Source of the DNA: Photorhabdus namnaonensis
GTDB lineage: Bacteria > Pseudomonadota > Gammaproteobacteria > Enterobacterales > Enterobacteriaceae
Assembly: GCF_001684335.1 (NCBI RefSeq)
Contig: NZ_LOIC01000020.1
Span: forward strand, 1 to 64,000
Direction: 5' to 3'
Length of the DNA stretch: 64,000 nt
Both the position numbers and the translations under genes were made by a program. The first letter of the stretch is position 1. Each line of letters begins with the position of its first letter. The notes below the pieces were generated by a model, which was given only the letters and a program-made list of their open reading frames with translations, was not told the origin of the DNA and made no database searches. This document shows, in pieces, positions 26,829 through 36,683 of this stretch.

Positions 26829-27350
26829 ACGCACGCTCCTATATTTACATACCAAACCAGACTACTACATTTAGTATACTCCATATCCTGTTAATTACTA
26901 TGAGTTATTCAACCATATAGATGCAATGATAAAAATCAATAAAATCACTTATATTTCATATCGATATAAAAACATCACCAATGCCGCTCACATAAAATCA
27001 ACATTTACAAAAGTCAAAACCCATCATTGTCATAATGATGAATCTATTACTGTTTGTCATCAATGACGATTACATTATTTATCTGCAAGAGAAAAAGTTA
27101 ATTGATACCTTTTTTCAATATATCATTCTGTATATAACGATAAAATAATAATTATAAATTTTTCACAAATTATTCTCCTTTCCACACCTTTCTCTATAAC
27201 CAGACAATTAATATCGTTTTTAATTTATTTACATTATATCTTTAGTTTCATGAATTTATACTAATTTAATGCATTATAATAATATTTTTTCCCGAAAAAA
27301 TATTATGAAAAAACGTTGGTCATTTCAGCACATAGCAAAAGTGGGATTTA
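26829..27350. other. AT-rich intergenic region
   Basis: Over 500 bp between yecF and the UspF-like gene. No ORF, RNA or clear repeat. It should contain the promoter of the gene at 26400. Confidence 0.4.
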
Positions 27351-27374
27351 CAGGGGCAATAACATTAACCCCTG
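27351..27374 (-). terminator. Hairpin after yecF
   Basis: CAGGGG and CCCCTG separated by 12 nt, 10 bp past the yecF stop. Weak T-run, so only a candidate. Confidence 0.4.
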
Positions 27375-27383
27375 AGACCTATC

Positions 27384-27608
27384 TCACTGCCGATATAACG
27401 CTTTTATTTGCTGAACCGTATTTTCAAATATCTTAGCCTGTTTTTCATCTCCCATTTCTGCAATAACACGTTCCAAATTCAGTACAACTTTCCCTGCATG
27501 AGCTTGCCCCATAGTTTTAAGAATGGAAGCCAACAGAACTTTCAAACATGTCACCTCTGTTGCCAGAGTTTCAGTATCGGATGAAGGAATTAAAACGATT
27601 TTATTCAT
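27384..27608 (-). CDS. yecF: DUF2594 protein YecF
   Basis: 74 residues, the same length as E. coli YecF and matching it in pattern: LATEVTCLKVLLASILKTMG, QAHAGKVVLNLERVI, FENTVQQIKALYRQ. Small, probably helical cytosolic protein of unknown role. In E. coli it lies next to uvrY, as here. Confidence 0.85.
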   Translation of the reverse strand: MNKIVLIPSSDTETLATEVTCLKVLLASILKTMGQAHAGKVVLNLERVIAEMGDEKQAKIFENTVQQIKALYRQ

Positions 27609-28042
27609 AGTCGTTACCCATTTACGTATTAATTACGTTATGAAAATAATAATTATACCACATAATTCATCCCCTATTTTTATACATTTTCCAAATAGAT
27701 CTACGCCAAAAATCGTTAAATTATTGTTAAAACCATTTATTTTATAAATATTTATTTAGTTATTAATTTCATCATAATCAGAATACGCAGAATGTTCCCA
27801 TTACAAATAAACAGTATTTATCATCGTATAAAATAATTCTCTTTTGTCTTTGGAAGAGATAAGTATAATCTTCACATTCCTGATGAACTTTTAGGATAAT
27901 TTATCTATTCTATTGTTTTATATAATCTTTACTAAAAGTCAAAAAATAGACAATTGAAGTTAACTCTTTTGAAACAAATTCAATACACAAGCAATGTCAA
28001 TGAAGCTCATGTATGAGCATAGAGCCAGTTGGAGATACTTTT
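27609..28042. other. Divergent control region of yecF and uvrY
   Basis: 434 AT-rich bp with no supported gene. Promoters of both genes must lie here. GGAG at 28031 serves the uvrY TTG start. Confidence 0.5.
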
Positions 28043-28708
28043 TTGATAAATGTTTTGTTAGTCGATGATCACGAGCTGATCAGGGTTGGTGTAAAGCGTA
28101 TTCTTGATGACGTAAAAGGGATAACAGTAACAGGAGAAGCTAACTGTGGTGAAGAAGCGATAAAGTGGTGCCGGGCTAATAAAGTAGATATCGTGTTAAT
28201 GGATATGAGCATGCCAGGCATGGGCGGCCTGGAGGCAACAAAAAGAATCCTGCGTTATTGTCCCGATGTCCGAGTCATCATGTTGACTATCTATACTGAA
28301 AATCCTTTGCCAATGAAGGTGATGCAGGCCGGCGCCAGAGGATATCTCAGTAAGGCTTCTACTCCTCAGGACATGATTAATGCAATCCGCGCGGTTAATG
28401 CCGGCCAGCGCTATATCGCTCCCGATATTGCTCAACAAATGGCCCTTAGCCAAATTAGTCCACAGAAAGACAATCCATTAAGTTGTCTGTCTGATCGTGA
28501 ATTACAGATTATGCTGATGATCACGAAAGGACAAAAAGTGAGTGATATCTCCGAACAACTTAATCTTAGCCCAAAAACCGTCAATAGCTATCGCTACCGA
28601 ATGTTTAGTAAACTCAATATCAGCGGCGATGTAGAATTAACACATATGGCAATACGTTATGGGCTATTCGACACAGAGAGTCTATTAAATAGTGACGGAA
28701 CAATTTGA
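28043..28708 (+). CDS. uvrY: Response regulator UvrY (GacA family)
   Basis: 221-residue NarL/FixJ-type regulator, partner of the BarA kinase, controlling CsrB-type small RNAs and hence secondary metabolism and virulence. Receiver domain: LLVDDHEL, phosphoacceptor Asp in [68 protein letters not shown] 28043 is taken as start because the homologue starts LINVLLVDD and GGAG lies at good distance; ATG 28013 would add ten residues. It overlaps uvrC by 17 bp, as in E. coli. Confidence 0.93.
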   Translation: MINVLLVDDHELIRVGVKRILDDVKGITVTGEANCGEEAIKWCRANKVDIVLMDMSMPGMGGLEATKRILRYCPDVRVIMLTIYTENPLPMKVMQAGARGYLSKASTPQDMINAIRAVNAGQRYIAPDIAQQMALSQISPQKDNPLSCLSDRELQIMLMITKGQKVSDISEQLNLSPKTVNSYRYRMFSKLNISGDVELTHMAIRYGLFDTESLLNSDGTI

Positions 28709-30524
28709 TTCAAAAACATTTTTACAAACAGTAACCAGTCAGCCTGGTGTTTATCGTATGTATGACACTTCAGGCGCGGTTATTTATGTTGGTAAAGCCA
28801 AAGATTTAAAAAAACGGCTTGCCAGTTACTTTCGCGCGCAGGTCGCCAGTCGTAAAACCGAATCTCTGGTTAAAAATATTGTTCAAATAGATGTTACTGT
28901 CACGCATACCGAAACAGAAGCACTGCTATTGGAGCATAATTACATTAAGCTCTATCAGCCCAGATATAACGTTTTACTGCGAGATGACAAATCCTACCCT
29001 TACATTTTTCTCAGCGCGGATAAACACCCACGGCTGGCAATGCATCGGGGAGCTAAACATTCTAAAGGTGAATATTTCGGCCCGTTTCCAAATACTCATG
29101 CAGTACGAGAATCATTAATCTTACTGCAAAAACTTTTTCCTATCCGACAATGTGAGGATAGTGTCTACCGCAATCGCTCGCGGCCATGCCTGCAATATCA
29201 AATTGGCCGCTGCCTTGGGCCTTGCGTTAACGGGCTGGTAAGTGAAGAAGAGTATCAGCAACAAGTTGATTATATTCGTCTGTTCCTTTCAGGCAAAGAT
29301 CAGCAAGTTTTAATCAAATTAATTAACCAAATGGAACAAGCCAGCCAGCAACTGAAATTTGAAGATGCTGCAAGATACCGTGATCAAATCCAGGCTGTTC
29401 GTCAGGTCACTGAAAGACAATTTGTTTCAGGAACAGACGATGACCTGGATGTTATCAGTGCCGCCTTTGAAGCGGGTATGGCTTGTCTACACGTACTGTT
29501 TATACGTCAAGGCAAAGTACTGGGCAGCCGGAGTTACTACCCTAAAGTCCCGACAGAGACAAAGCTTGATGAGATTGTACAAACATTCCTTGGCCAATTT
29601 TATTTACAGGGCAGCCAAAATCGGACTTTGCCCTCAGAAATTTTGCTGGATTTTACTCTGCCGGAAAAAGATATTTTGTCTGATTCTTTATCTGAAATAT
29701 CCGGGCGGAAAATTCATATTCAAACCCGCCCTCGTGGAGACAAAGCCCGTTATCTGAAACTTGCTCGCACAAATGCAACCACCGCCCTAACTACCCGCTT
29801 ATCGCAACAATCAACCATTCATCAAAGATTAGACTCTCTCGCCAAATTGGTTAAGCTGGCAAAAATTCAGAGAATGGAATGTTTTGATATTAGTCACACT
29901 ATGGGGGAACAAACTGTTGCATCCTGTGTCGTTTTTGATAGCAATGGCCCACTACGTTCCGAATATCGGCGCTATAATATCAGTGGTATTACTCCCGGTG
30001 ATGATTACGCTGCCATGAATCAAGTATTACGCCGTCGATATGGAAAAACATTAGATGAATCAAAAATTCCCGACATTATTTTCATCGATGGAGGTAAAGG
30101 GCAATTAGCTCAGGCAATAGCTGTCTTTCAGTCTCTTGATGTTGAATGGGATAAAACGCGCCCTCAATTGATAGGTATTGCCAAAGGCAGTGATCGCAAA
30201 GCTGGGCTTGAAACACTATTTTTCGCGACGGAGGATAAAGGTATCGCATTACCGCCGGACTCTCCCGCCCTGCATGTAATTCAGCATATTCGTGACGAAT
30301 CACATAATCATGCAATAACCGGGCACCGCCAACGCAGAGCTAAAGTTAGAAACACCAGTACACTGGAATCTATTGAAGGAGTAGGCCCCAAACGCCGACA
30401 AATGTTACTGAAATATATGGGAGGTTTACAGCCTTTACGCAACGCAAGTGTCGAAGAGATCGCAAAAGTACCGACTATTTCCTATGCATTAGCAGAAAAA
30501 ATTTATAATGCATTGAAACACTAA
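28692..30524 (+). CDS. uvrC: Excinuclease ABC subunit C
   Basis: 610-residue nucleotide-excision-repair nuclease that cuts on both sides of a lesion after UvrAB loading. GIY-YIG domain at the N-terminus ([24 protein letters not shown]), a Cys-rich region ([13 protein letters not shown]), UVR motif ([14 protein letters not shown]), RNase H-like C-terminal nuclease ([21 protein letters not shown]) and tandem HhH ([18 protein letters not shown]). GTG start 28692 gives the standard [10 protein letters not shown]. Confidence 0.97.
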   Translation: MTEQFDSKTFLQTVTSQPGVYRMYDTSGAVIYVGKAKDLKKRLASYFRAQVASRKTESLVKNIVQIDVTVTHTETEALLLEHNYIKLYQPRYNVLLRDDKSYPYIFLSADKHPRLAMHRGAKHSKGEYFGPFPNTHAVRESLILLQKLFPIRQCEDSVYRNRSRPCLQYQIGRCLGPCVNGLVSEEEYQQQVDYIRLFLSGKDQQVLIKLINQMEQASQQLKFEDAARYRDQIQAVRQVTERQFVSGTDDDLDVISAAFEAGMACLHVLFIRQGKVLGSRSYYPKVPTETKLDEIVQTFLGQFYLQGSQNRTLPSEILLDFTLPEKDILSDSLSEISGRKIHIQTRPRGDKARYLKLARTNATTALTTRLSQQSTIHQRLDSLAKLVKLAKIQRMECFDISHTMGEQTVASCVVFDSNGPLRSEYRRYNISGITPGDDYAAMNQVLRRRYGKTLDESKIPDIIFIDGGKGQLAQAIAVFQSLDVEWDKTRPQLIGIAKGSDRKAGLETLFFATEDKGIALPPDSPALHVIQHIRDESHNHAITGHRQRRAKVRNTSTLESIEGVGPKRRQMLLKYMGGLQPLRNASVEEIAKVPTISYALAEKIYNALKH

Positions 30525-30581
30525 GTACATTGATGCACCATACTTATAAATTCCACTATAGCCAGATAGTTAAGAAGCACT

Positions 30582-31130
30582 ATGCAATTAAATATACCAA
30601 CATGGCTCACTCTATTTCGTATCGCCCTGATCCCATTTTTTGTCCTGGCATTCTATTTGCCATTTACATGGGCGCCGATGGTTTGTGCCATAATTTTTAT
30701 TGTCGCCGCGGCGACAGACTGGTTTGACGGCTTTCTCGCCCGCCTTTGGAAACAGACAACCCGCTTTGGCGCATTTCTTGATCCTGTCGCGGACAAAATC
30801 ATGGTTGCTGCCGCATTAGTCTTAGTTTCCGAGCATTATCATACGTGGTGGATAACCCTCCCCGCGGCGACCATGATAGCGCGTGAAATTATCATCTCTT
30901 CTCTCAGAGAATGGATGGCCGAATTAGGCAAACGCAGTAGTATTGCCGTTTCTTGGATGGGTAAGGTAAAAACGACAGCGCAGATGGCGGCGTTAGTTGC
31001 TTTATTATGGCGCCCTAATTTTGAATTCGAATTGGGCGGATTCATATTACTTTATATTGCCACGGTGATGACATTTTGGTCAATGTTTCAATATGTAAAC
31101 GCCGCCTGGTCTGACTTGCGCGAAGCTTGA
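30582..31130 (+). CDS. pgsA: Phosphatidylglycerophosphate synthase
   Basis: 182-residue inner-membrane enzyme making phosphatidylglycerol phosphate from CDP-diacylglycerol and glycerol 3-phosphate. The CDP-alcohol phosphotransferase motif is complete: [19 protein letters not shown]. Four to six hydrophobic segments. It lies 57 bp after uvrC and just before three tRNA genes, as in E. coli. Confidence 0.96.
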   Translation: MQLNIPTWLTLFRIALIPFFVLAFYLPFTWAPMVCAIIFIVAAATDWFDGFLARLWKQTTRFGAFLDPVADKIMVAAALVLVSEHYHTWWITLPAATMIAREIIISSLREWMAELGKRSSIAVSWMGKVKTTAQMAALVALLWRPNFEFELGGFILLYIATVMTFWSMFQYVNAAWSDLREA

Positions 31131-31274
31131 TCGAAATGACGTAAAAACCATCGAACAAACACAGCGTAACAATAATTGTGTTGACTCGATACGTGAAGTA
31201 AGTAGAATGCAACGCATCGAACGGCACATGAGATTTACGAAAACAAATAAGTAAATCAGCCAGTTCAAAGCGGT

Positions 31275-31350
<76 letters not shown>

Positions 31351-31391
31351 AGTTACCGGTCAGAATTATGACAAGTAACTAAAGATGGAAA

Positions 31392-31465
31392 GGCGCGTTG
31401 GCAGAGTGGCCATGCAGCGGATTGCAAATCCGTCAACCTCGGTTCGACTCCGGGACGCGCCTCCA
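31392..31465 (+). tRNA. cysT: tRNA-Cys (GCA)
   Basis: 74-nt cloverleaf from GGCGCGT to ACGCGCCTCCA, anticodon GCA in ATTGCAAAT, T-loop GTTCGACTC, CCA encoded. Confidence 0.97.
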
Positions 31466-31471
31466 GATTCA

Positions 31472-31558
31472 GCCCAGGTGGTGAAATCGGTAGACACAAG
31501 GGATTTAAAATCCCTCGGCTGTAAGGCTGTGCGGGTTCAAGTCCCGCCCTGGGCACCA
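31472..31558 (+). tRNA. leuZ: tRNA-Leu (UAA)
   Basis: 87-nt class II tRNA with long variable arm, GCCCAGG to CCTGGGCACCA, anticodon TAA in GATTTAAAATC, T-loop GTTCAAGTC, CCA encoded. It begins 6 bp after tRNA-Cys, so the three are one transcript. Confidence 0.97.
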
Positions 31559-31596
31559 AATAAAAACTTGCTGTAAAACAGTGAGTTAGGGAAAAG

Positions 31597-31623
31597 AAAA
31601 GGCCACCGCAAGGTGGCTTTTTT
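31597..31623 (+). terminator. Terminator of the tRNA operon
   Basis: GCCACC-GCAA-GGTGGC followed by TTTTTTG. The 22 bp from 31597 recur at 32251-32272 with one mismatch. Confidence 0.85.
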
Positions 31624-31817
31624 GTTTTGTGCGATGGCCTGAGAATGGTGAAGTGGCGGCAAAATAGCGGCACTGTAATAAATATACATTATCTATTTCA
31701 GGCAATCTCTCCCCTCTCGAAGCATCATCAGAAAAATCTTTTTCACATAAAAAAAGTTAAGTAATGATTGCTACATTACTGTGAAACCTATTTACTGGCA
31801 GAGTTAGCAGAAAATTA

Positions 31818-32216
31818 TTATCTTTTTATGTAGTTCATCAGCTTTTGTAGGAACAATTTTTTTATTTCAGGTTGATTTGATTTAGCCCATGACGGATTTT
31901 CCAAATCGGTTGGAAGTAAGTACAAACGATCATCGTCATCAACAACTTTAGCATTAAGTTTTTCGGCTATCTGTAACATCTTACAATATAAGGCTGTATC
32001 GGGGTGTTTTGTATATATGTTCCCATCAGACCAATTCAGCCAAGGTTCTTCATAGACGCTCTTCCCTGTCCATCTAGCATGAAACTGACCATTTCTTTCA
32101 TCAATGAATAATTCGTCATCCTCAGCCACTAATGCGAGCCACTCATCGCTACTAATCTGGCAATCTTCATTCATTGAGAAGCATTCAGCTCTTGTTATAT
32201 GAAGCTCCCACCCCAT
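31818..32216 (-). CDS. Conserved hypothetical protein
   Basis: 132 acidic residues: MGWELHITRAE, SSDEWLALVAEDDEL, HARWTGKSVYEEPWLNWSDG, NIYTKHPDTALYCKMLQIAE, KLNAKVVDDDDRLYLL. I recall similar proteins scattered in many proteobacteria, usually as single genes, with no established function; an immunity-type role is possible but unproven. Start AAGGAGTAATT-ATG. It sits between two near-identical hairpin repeats (31597-31618 and 32251-32272) just after tRNA-Leu, so it may be a small insertion. Confidence 0.65.
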   Translation of the reverse strand: MGWELHITRAECFSMNEDCQISSDEWLALVAEDDELFIDERNGQFHARWTGKSVYEEPWLNWSDGNIYTKHPDTALYCKMLQIAEKLNAKVVDDDDRLYLLPTDLENPSWAKSNQPEIKKLFLQKLMNYIKR

Positions 32217-32250
32217 AATTACTCCTTAATTATCTGAAAAATACGGTAGT

Positions 32251-32272
32251 AAAAGGCCACCGTAAGGTGGCT
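32251..32272. repeat. Second copy of the tRNA-operon terminator stem
   Basis: 22 bp (AAAAGGCCACCGTAAGGTGG plus CT) matching 31597-31618 with one C/T change, but without the T-run. The two copies are direct repeats around the gene at 31818. Confidence 0.6.
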
Positions 32273-32364
32273 CAGACCGCTGACAAACTACATTTAAAAT
32301 AACGAGGGTTGTTTCTTTTTTCGTGATAGAAGTCACTATTCACTATACCCTTTCACTATATTTT

Positions 32365-33846
32365 TTATTTCGGCTGTTCTGGCCATTCAATATCGGAAAC
32401 CAGAGAAATATTTACTCTATTGAGCATTATCCTGTATTTTTTCCATTCCAACAGAACAGCTTTCTCTACTTCGGTAGCGATATCTAAATCAACAGCATCT
32501 TGCAGTAATGCAATGGATTCATTCGCGTGTCGCAGCAAAGTCATACGCTGCCGCTCCGCTTGTTCAATCTGATCTGCTTTTAGAGCTACATTATCAGTGA
32601 CCCATTGTGTGCCATCCCACTTATCAAAATCGGTGGTAGGTTGCTTAAAGGTCAGAGTTTCAAGTAATTCACCCAATTCAGTGATTTTCTGTTGAGTTAG
32701 TGTTAACGTGTCGTAAGCGATTTTTCCGCGATAATCAGGTACTATTTCCCAACGCTTACCATCTTCACTGCGGCAAACAGCCAGGTCATCAGAATCAGGA
32801 AAGTCTGGTGCATCTAAATAAGAATTCGCTGACAAACTGACACCGAGCATAACATATTCAATATCAACGCCAGTAAATTCTCTTGTTATTTGATTCGCGT
32901 GATAAACTTTCATCCAACCGGCTTGAATCGCTAACCCGCCTTCACCGAATATGGCTGTTTCGTGTTCTAAGGAATATTTTTGTTCTGCCGTTATGCTGTA
33001 TGCTGCTGCTCTCACTATGTAGTTAAATGCTATGTTGCGGGGCCTTGATACCCCTATAAATGCAGAATTCGCAATCCAGTCTGCCTGAGCTTTACAATAT
33101 ACAGCTTTTACCGAAGTATTGTTATTTTGAGGAATATCCCACTGCAATTTTGTACGCTCATTACGTGAAGGAGTAATAATAAAATTACTCGCCCGATCAA
33201 CATTCTGTACCAAATAAGCCCCTTCCTGCCATGACAATATTGAACGAGATGGGTCCACATTTCGACCACTATCCCAGCCACGGATAAACTCTCCCCTTAA
33301 ATCGGGCAATCTGCCGTCAGGATAAGCTTCTGCTAACTTTGGGTACTGCAATTTATTGAAAAATGCACCGTTACAAACGAGATAGTTGATAGGCGGATAG
33401 GGTAACGGCCACGGAATAGGGGAACCCACAGGTATATTAATTTCTTCACGTAACGAACTTATTATTTCCTGAGCAAACTTTTGTGTAACAGCCAATGTAT
33501 CACTATTGCCAATCACATTTGTAAGCTGGACAATACCTTTCTGTATTAATGAAGCATCGGGAACCTTTGTTACTATTTTCTGTTCCAGTGCTTTATTTAA
33601 CTGAGCCGTGAGTTTCTCTATATTCCCATCATCCAAAACATCATTGCCAGATTGTGTGGCAATAAAATTAGCGACTACAGAGGATATTGTGGAAGACTGA
33701 CGTAATGCCTTATTTAGCATATCAGTGGTAATACCATCTCGTGGGAACCCTGTCTGCAAATTCTGACTTTCTTCATATTTTTCTTGGCTAATTACATTAG
33801 CATTATTGCCAATAGAAAAAGCTTTAAAATCATTTTTTTGACTCAT
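32365..33846 (-). CDS. Fused tail fibre (collar) and fibre assembly protein
   Basis: 493 residues in one frame. Residues 1-100: shared fibre anchor (NDFKAFSIGNNANVISQ, SLIQKGIVQLTNV). About 143-282: collar domain (PVGSPIPWPLPYPP, LPDLRGEFIRGWDSGR, RPRNIAFNYIVRAA). About 290-493: complete assembly protein (EGGLAIQAGWMKVYHAN, VSLSANSYLDAPDFPDSDDL, TTDFDKWDGTQWVTDN, LLEWKKYRIML..IEWPEQ). In the neighbouring copies these are two genes whose stop and start overlap; here a junction 10 nt longer and a change of the internal ATG to ACG join the frames. It could be a working fusion or need cleavage. Start AAGGAGTAAGTGC-ATG. Confidence 0.85.
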   Translation of the reverse strand: MSQKNDFKAFSIGNNANVISQEKYEESQNLQTGFPRDGITTDMLNKALRQSSTISSVVANFIATQSGNDVLDDGNIEKLTAQLNKALEQKIVTKVPDASLIQKGIVQLTNVIGNSDTLAVTQKFAQEIISSLREEINIPVGSPIPWPLPYPPINYLVCNGAFFNKLQYPKLAEAYPDGRLPDLRGEFIRGWDSGRNVDPSRSILSWQEGAYLVQNVDRASNFIITPSRNERTKLQWDIPQNNNTSVKAVYCKAQADWIANSAFIGVSRPRNIAFNYIVRAAAYSITAEQKYSLEHETAIFGEGGLAIQAGWMKVYHANQITREFTGVDIEYVMLGVSLSANSYLDAPDFPDSDDLAVCRSEDGKRWEIVPDYRGKIAYDTLTLTQQKITELGELLETLTFKQPTTDFDKWDGTQWVTDNVALKADQIEQAERQRMTLLRHANESIALLQDAVDLDIATEVEKAVLLEWKKYRIMLNRVNISLVSDIEWPEQPK

Positions 33847-33930
33847 GCACTTACTCCTTAAGTAAAATAATATTTTTTATAATCAACATATTTAATTACT
33901 GTAAAAACAATCCGACTGTAATTTATTAAA

Positions 33931-33947
33931 ATTAAAGTCTAGTTCAG
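33931..33947 (-). promoter_or_regulatory. Shared promoter box of fibre genes
   Basis: Minus strand CTGAACTAGACTTTAAT, 85 bp before the fused gene; same 12-mer as at 24043-24054 and 35943-35954. Confidence 0.45.
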
Positions 33948-34117
33948 AAAGAAAAGCAATACAGCATTCCTATTTATTAGGAGACTGACCGTTTTTATAT
34001 AATTGTAAGCAATAAATAATTAAATATCTTAGAGTCAAAAATATATCCAAACCATTTATATTTAATATCTGGAAACTATTTTGTTCTTATTCTTTCTATC
34101 TTTTCCTGCAATTTCTT

Positions 34118-34287
34118 TTATTTTAAATTCCAAACTGAATATTCCTGCATTTGGACACGAACATCTAAACGACAGTATTCTGGAATATCACAGGAATCCC
34201 TATGTTTATAAAACACACATTCATTGTTCTCATCGCTACACTTGAGCCGCCAGTTCTGAAAACCAGTCGGTAAGTGAGAACGTTAGA
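34118..34287 (-). pseudogene. C-terminal remnant of a tail-fibre gene abutting CRISPR array 1
   Basis: Reads RSHLPTGFQNWRLK, VFYKHRDSCDIPEYCRLDVRV, QMQEYSVWNLK, stop, which aligns with the last 55 residues of the fibre at 21062-22351. Its 5' part is missing: similarity ends where the distal repeat of the CRISPR array begins. No start codon of its own. Confidence 0.75.
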
Positions 34288-34735
34288 TTTCTAAGCTGCC
34301 TGTGCGGCAGTACACGGCACGCGGTGCATAGCTAGCATGTCGTCGCGTTTCTAAGCTGCCTGTGCGGCAGTACACTGCATTATCTTGATGCCAAAAATTT
34401 TCCTGATTTTCTAAGCTGCCTGTGCGGCAGTACACCCATCACCATTTCGTATAGTTCTGACTCATCCTTTCTAAGCTGCCTGTGCGGCAGTACACATCCG
34501 AAGATGTCGAGATAAAGCATGGAAGCATTTCTAAGCTGCCTGTGCGGCAGTACACCGTTAGATTTGCACTGGCTACAGGCTTAAGAATTTCTAAGCTGCC
34601 TGTGCGGCAGTACACTCACAAATTACAGTTGTTGGTGATGGATTTCCTTTCTAAGCTGCCTGTGCGGCAGTACACTGCTATTGTCCTGAATAGCCGGACC
34701 GGGCTAATTTCTAAGCTGCCTGTGCGGCAGTACAC
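34288..34735 (-). CRISPR. CRISPR array 1, type I-F repeats, 7 spacers
   Basis: Eight identical 28-bp repeats at exact 60-bp intervals (first bases 34288, 34348 and so on to 34708) with seven 32-bp spacers. On the minus strand the repeat begins GTGTACTGCCGCACAGGCAG and ends CTTAGAAA, the I-F type, with stem CTGCC/GGCAG. The leader is on the right, so transcription is on the minus strand. The leader-distal repeat (34288) is not degenerate, unlike array 2, suggesting loss of the original distal end. No cas gene lies in this window. Confidence 0.97.
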
Positions 34736-34870
34736 TGTTGCATATTAACCCCAATCTACTGAATGTTAAAGAGTAACCATTATAAAAAATAAAAAACCCT
34801 TTTTTACAGAGCAAATAATATTTATTTAAAAATCAATAAATTAAACTTTGCCGTTAAAAAAGGGTCAAAA
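34736..34870 (-). promoter_or_regulatory. Leader of CRISPR array 1
   Basis: About 135 AT-rich bp closely similar to the leader of array 2 (38733-38867), including CATATTAACCCCAA, TACTGAATGTTAAAG and ATAAAAAACCCTTTTTTAC. The conservation indicates promoter and spacer-integration signals. Confidence 0.75.
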
Positions 34871-34902
34871 CTTCCTCCATTTAAGTGGAACACCATCCCC
34901 TT

Positions 34903-34938
34903 CTATTTCTGATTTAAACGGTATTTTTGTTCAGCCAT
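34903..34938 (-). pseudogene. 12-codon stub of a fibre assembly gene
   Basis: ATG 34938 overlaps the stop of the collar gene (TAATG) and encodes MAEQKYRLNQK then stop. AEQKY matches the same position of the fused protein (TAEQKYSLEHETA), so this is the start of an assembly gene whose remainder has been lost toward the CRISPR leader. Confidence 0.7.
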
Positions 34939-35855
34939 TATGCTGCTCTCACTATGTAATTAAATGCTATATTGCGGGGGCGGTTCTCTGAGGCCACAGG
35001 AACAACACTTGATGCGGCGAACCCAAAACCGTATGCAGTGTATACAGCATCCCGGGTAAAATGATCCACTGATTTAGGATTACCATCTACACCCACTCCA
35101 AGAGTTTCACTAGCATAAAAAGCCCCTTTTGTTGCCAGATGATAGTTTGATGCTATTGCCCCAGGAAATGAACCCTCAATATTTCTGATAGCATCCCCCT
35201 GGTGAGTTAAAACTCCACGACCACTATCAATACCTCGACCATCATCCCATCCACGGATAAATTCGCCTCTTAAATCAGGTAATCTACCATCAGGATAAGC
35301 TTCCGCTAACTTCGGATACTGTAATCTATTAAATGCTGAGCCATTACAAGTAAAATAACCGAATGGTGGGTGAGGTAACGGCCACGGAATAGGAGAACCG
35401 ACAGGAATTTCATTAGCTGTTTTAATCCGGTTATCTATCTCTTCACGGGTATATTTATGTAATGAATTTATTACTTCCTGAACAAGCTTTTGTGTAACCG
35501 CCAATGTATCGCTATTGCCAATCACATTTGTAAGCTGGACAATACCTTTTTGAGTTAATGAAGCGCTGGGAATGTCCGCTGTAATTTTCTGTTCTAACGC
35601 TTTATTTAATTGAACGGTGAGTTTGGCTATATTTCCATCGTCCAGAACATCATTGCCAGATCCTGCTGCAATAAAGTCAGCCACGACAGATGATACCGTT
35701 GATGCCTGACGTAATACCTTATTTAACAAATGAGTGGGTACATTATCTGGTGAAAATCCAGTCTGCAAACTCTGATTTATCTCATATTTCTCTTGACTGA
35801 CTACATTCGCATTATCACTAATAGAAAAAGCCTTAAAATCATTCTTGTGACTCAT
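34938..35855 (-). CDS. Tail fibre protein with collar domain
   Basis: 305 residues. Shared anchor at the N-terminus (NDFKAFSISDNANVVSQ, THLLNKVLRQASTVSSVV), an insert with YTREEIDNRIKTANE, then the collar domain (PVGSPIPWPLPHPPFGYFTC, LPDLRGEFIRGWDDGRGIDS) with its own variable part (GAIASNYHLATKGAFYASE, KSVDHFTRDAVYTAYGF) and the final RPRNIAFNYIVRAA. Its assembly gene is reduced to 12 codons, so folding may depend on the assembly domain of a sister cassette. Start AAGGAAGGTGT-ATG. Confidence 0.87.
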   Translation of the reverse strand: MSHKNDFKAFSISDNANVVSQEKYEINQSLQTGFSPDNVPTHLLNKVLRQASTVSSVVADFIAAGSGNDVLDDGNIAKLTVQLNKALEQKITADIPSASLTQKGIVQLTNVIGNSDTLAVTQKLVQEVINSLHKYTREEIDNRIKTANEIPVGSPIPWPLPHPPFGYFTCNGSAFNRLQYPKLAEAYPDGRLPDLRGEFIRGWDDGRGIDSGRGVLTHQGDAIRNIEGSFPGAIASNYHLATKGAFYASETLGVGVDGNPKSVDHFTRDAVYTAYGFGFAASSVVPVASENRPRNIAFNYIVRAA

Positions 35856-35937
35856 ACACCTTCCTTAAATTAAATAATGTTATTTCACAATCAACACATT
35901 AAATTATTATAAAGACACTCCATTACAATTCACGCCA

Positions 35938-35954
35938 ATTAAAGTCTAGTTCAG
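35938..35954 (-). promoter_or_regulatory. Shared promoter box of fibre genes
   Basis: Minus strand CTGAACTAGACTTTAAT, 83 bp before the collar gene, same spacing as for 23236-23955. Confidence 0.45.
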
Positions 35955-36044
35955 AAAAAAAGTAATGCACTGTTCTTATTACTTATAAGGTTAACCATTT
36001 TTGTATAATTGACTGCAACAAGTAGATCAATATTCTATTTGATG

Positions 36045-36160
36045 TTCTACACTGGATATTTTATATCTAAATACGAACACCTAAGCGGTAATATCCAGCA
36101 TTAAAAACCGCATCCAGAAGTTTATTCATCAATACTCACTCAGTATCACCATTGACACTT
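36045..36160 (-). pseudogene. Heavily decayed tail-fibre C-terminus
   Basis: Minus-strand sequence reads YRLGVRI, stop, and NIQCR at positions matching CRLDVRVQMQEYSVW of other fibres; the DNA upstream aligns only weakly. Probably another fibre fossil. The rest of 36161-36683 shows no gene that I can identify. Confidence 0.35.
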
Positions 36161-36683
36161 TTAACTACTGATAATTTAAAAATATTCCTAGATTTGATTA
36201 ATATGGTTTGAGTAGAAGCAATACCAAATTTACTATCTTTCCAGCGGTGAATAATTCCTGCCACTTAGTCCCGTTAACTTTTAGGCATCACAACGGAAAA
36301 ACCAATATCAGATAGCGGTGGACTCCACTAAAATGATTTGTAACCCATTGTGACAATCAAGAAAATCTACAATCACCCGGATATACGTCTCACTGCCAAC
36401 CCAGTAATTCCCCTATTCTTTCTCTTTTTTCTGCAAGATGGTTTGACTGGATTTACGCTGTTTGCACTTGACAGTGACTTTTTTGGGACTCACTTCAAAC
36501 TAAAAACCTGCCAGAGATAGTATGAAGCATAGAAATTGTATGATGGCTGGTCTGTATTTTATCAGCGCCAATCCACATATTCTACGTTTCCCCAACTAAT
36601 CTATTTGGCTGAATTTGACATTTTTAATATAATCCATATCTGAAAAATGACACAACTAATCAGTACAAAGTATTAACAGAAAA

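Noticed and set aside
28013..28042. ATG at 28013 as uvrY start
   Set aside because: The extra ten residues do not belong to the family, and the TTG at 28043 has a well-placed GGAG as in the E. coli gene.
31624..31700. Integrase remnant or attL next to tRNA-Leu
   Set aside because: The sequence after the terminator gives no integrase-like reading frame, and no repeat of the tRNA 3' end was found downstream.
34482..34748. 88-codon + strand ORF with repeated SKLPVRQYT
   Set aside because: It is the translation of CRISPR repeats and spacers in array 1; the periodicity comes from the 60-bp unit.
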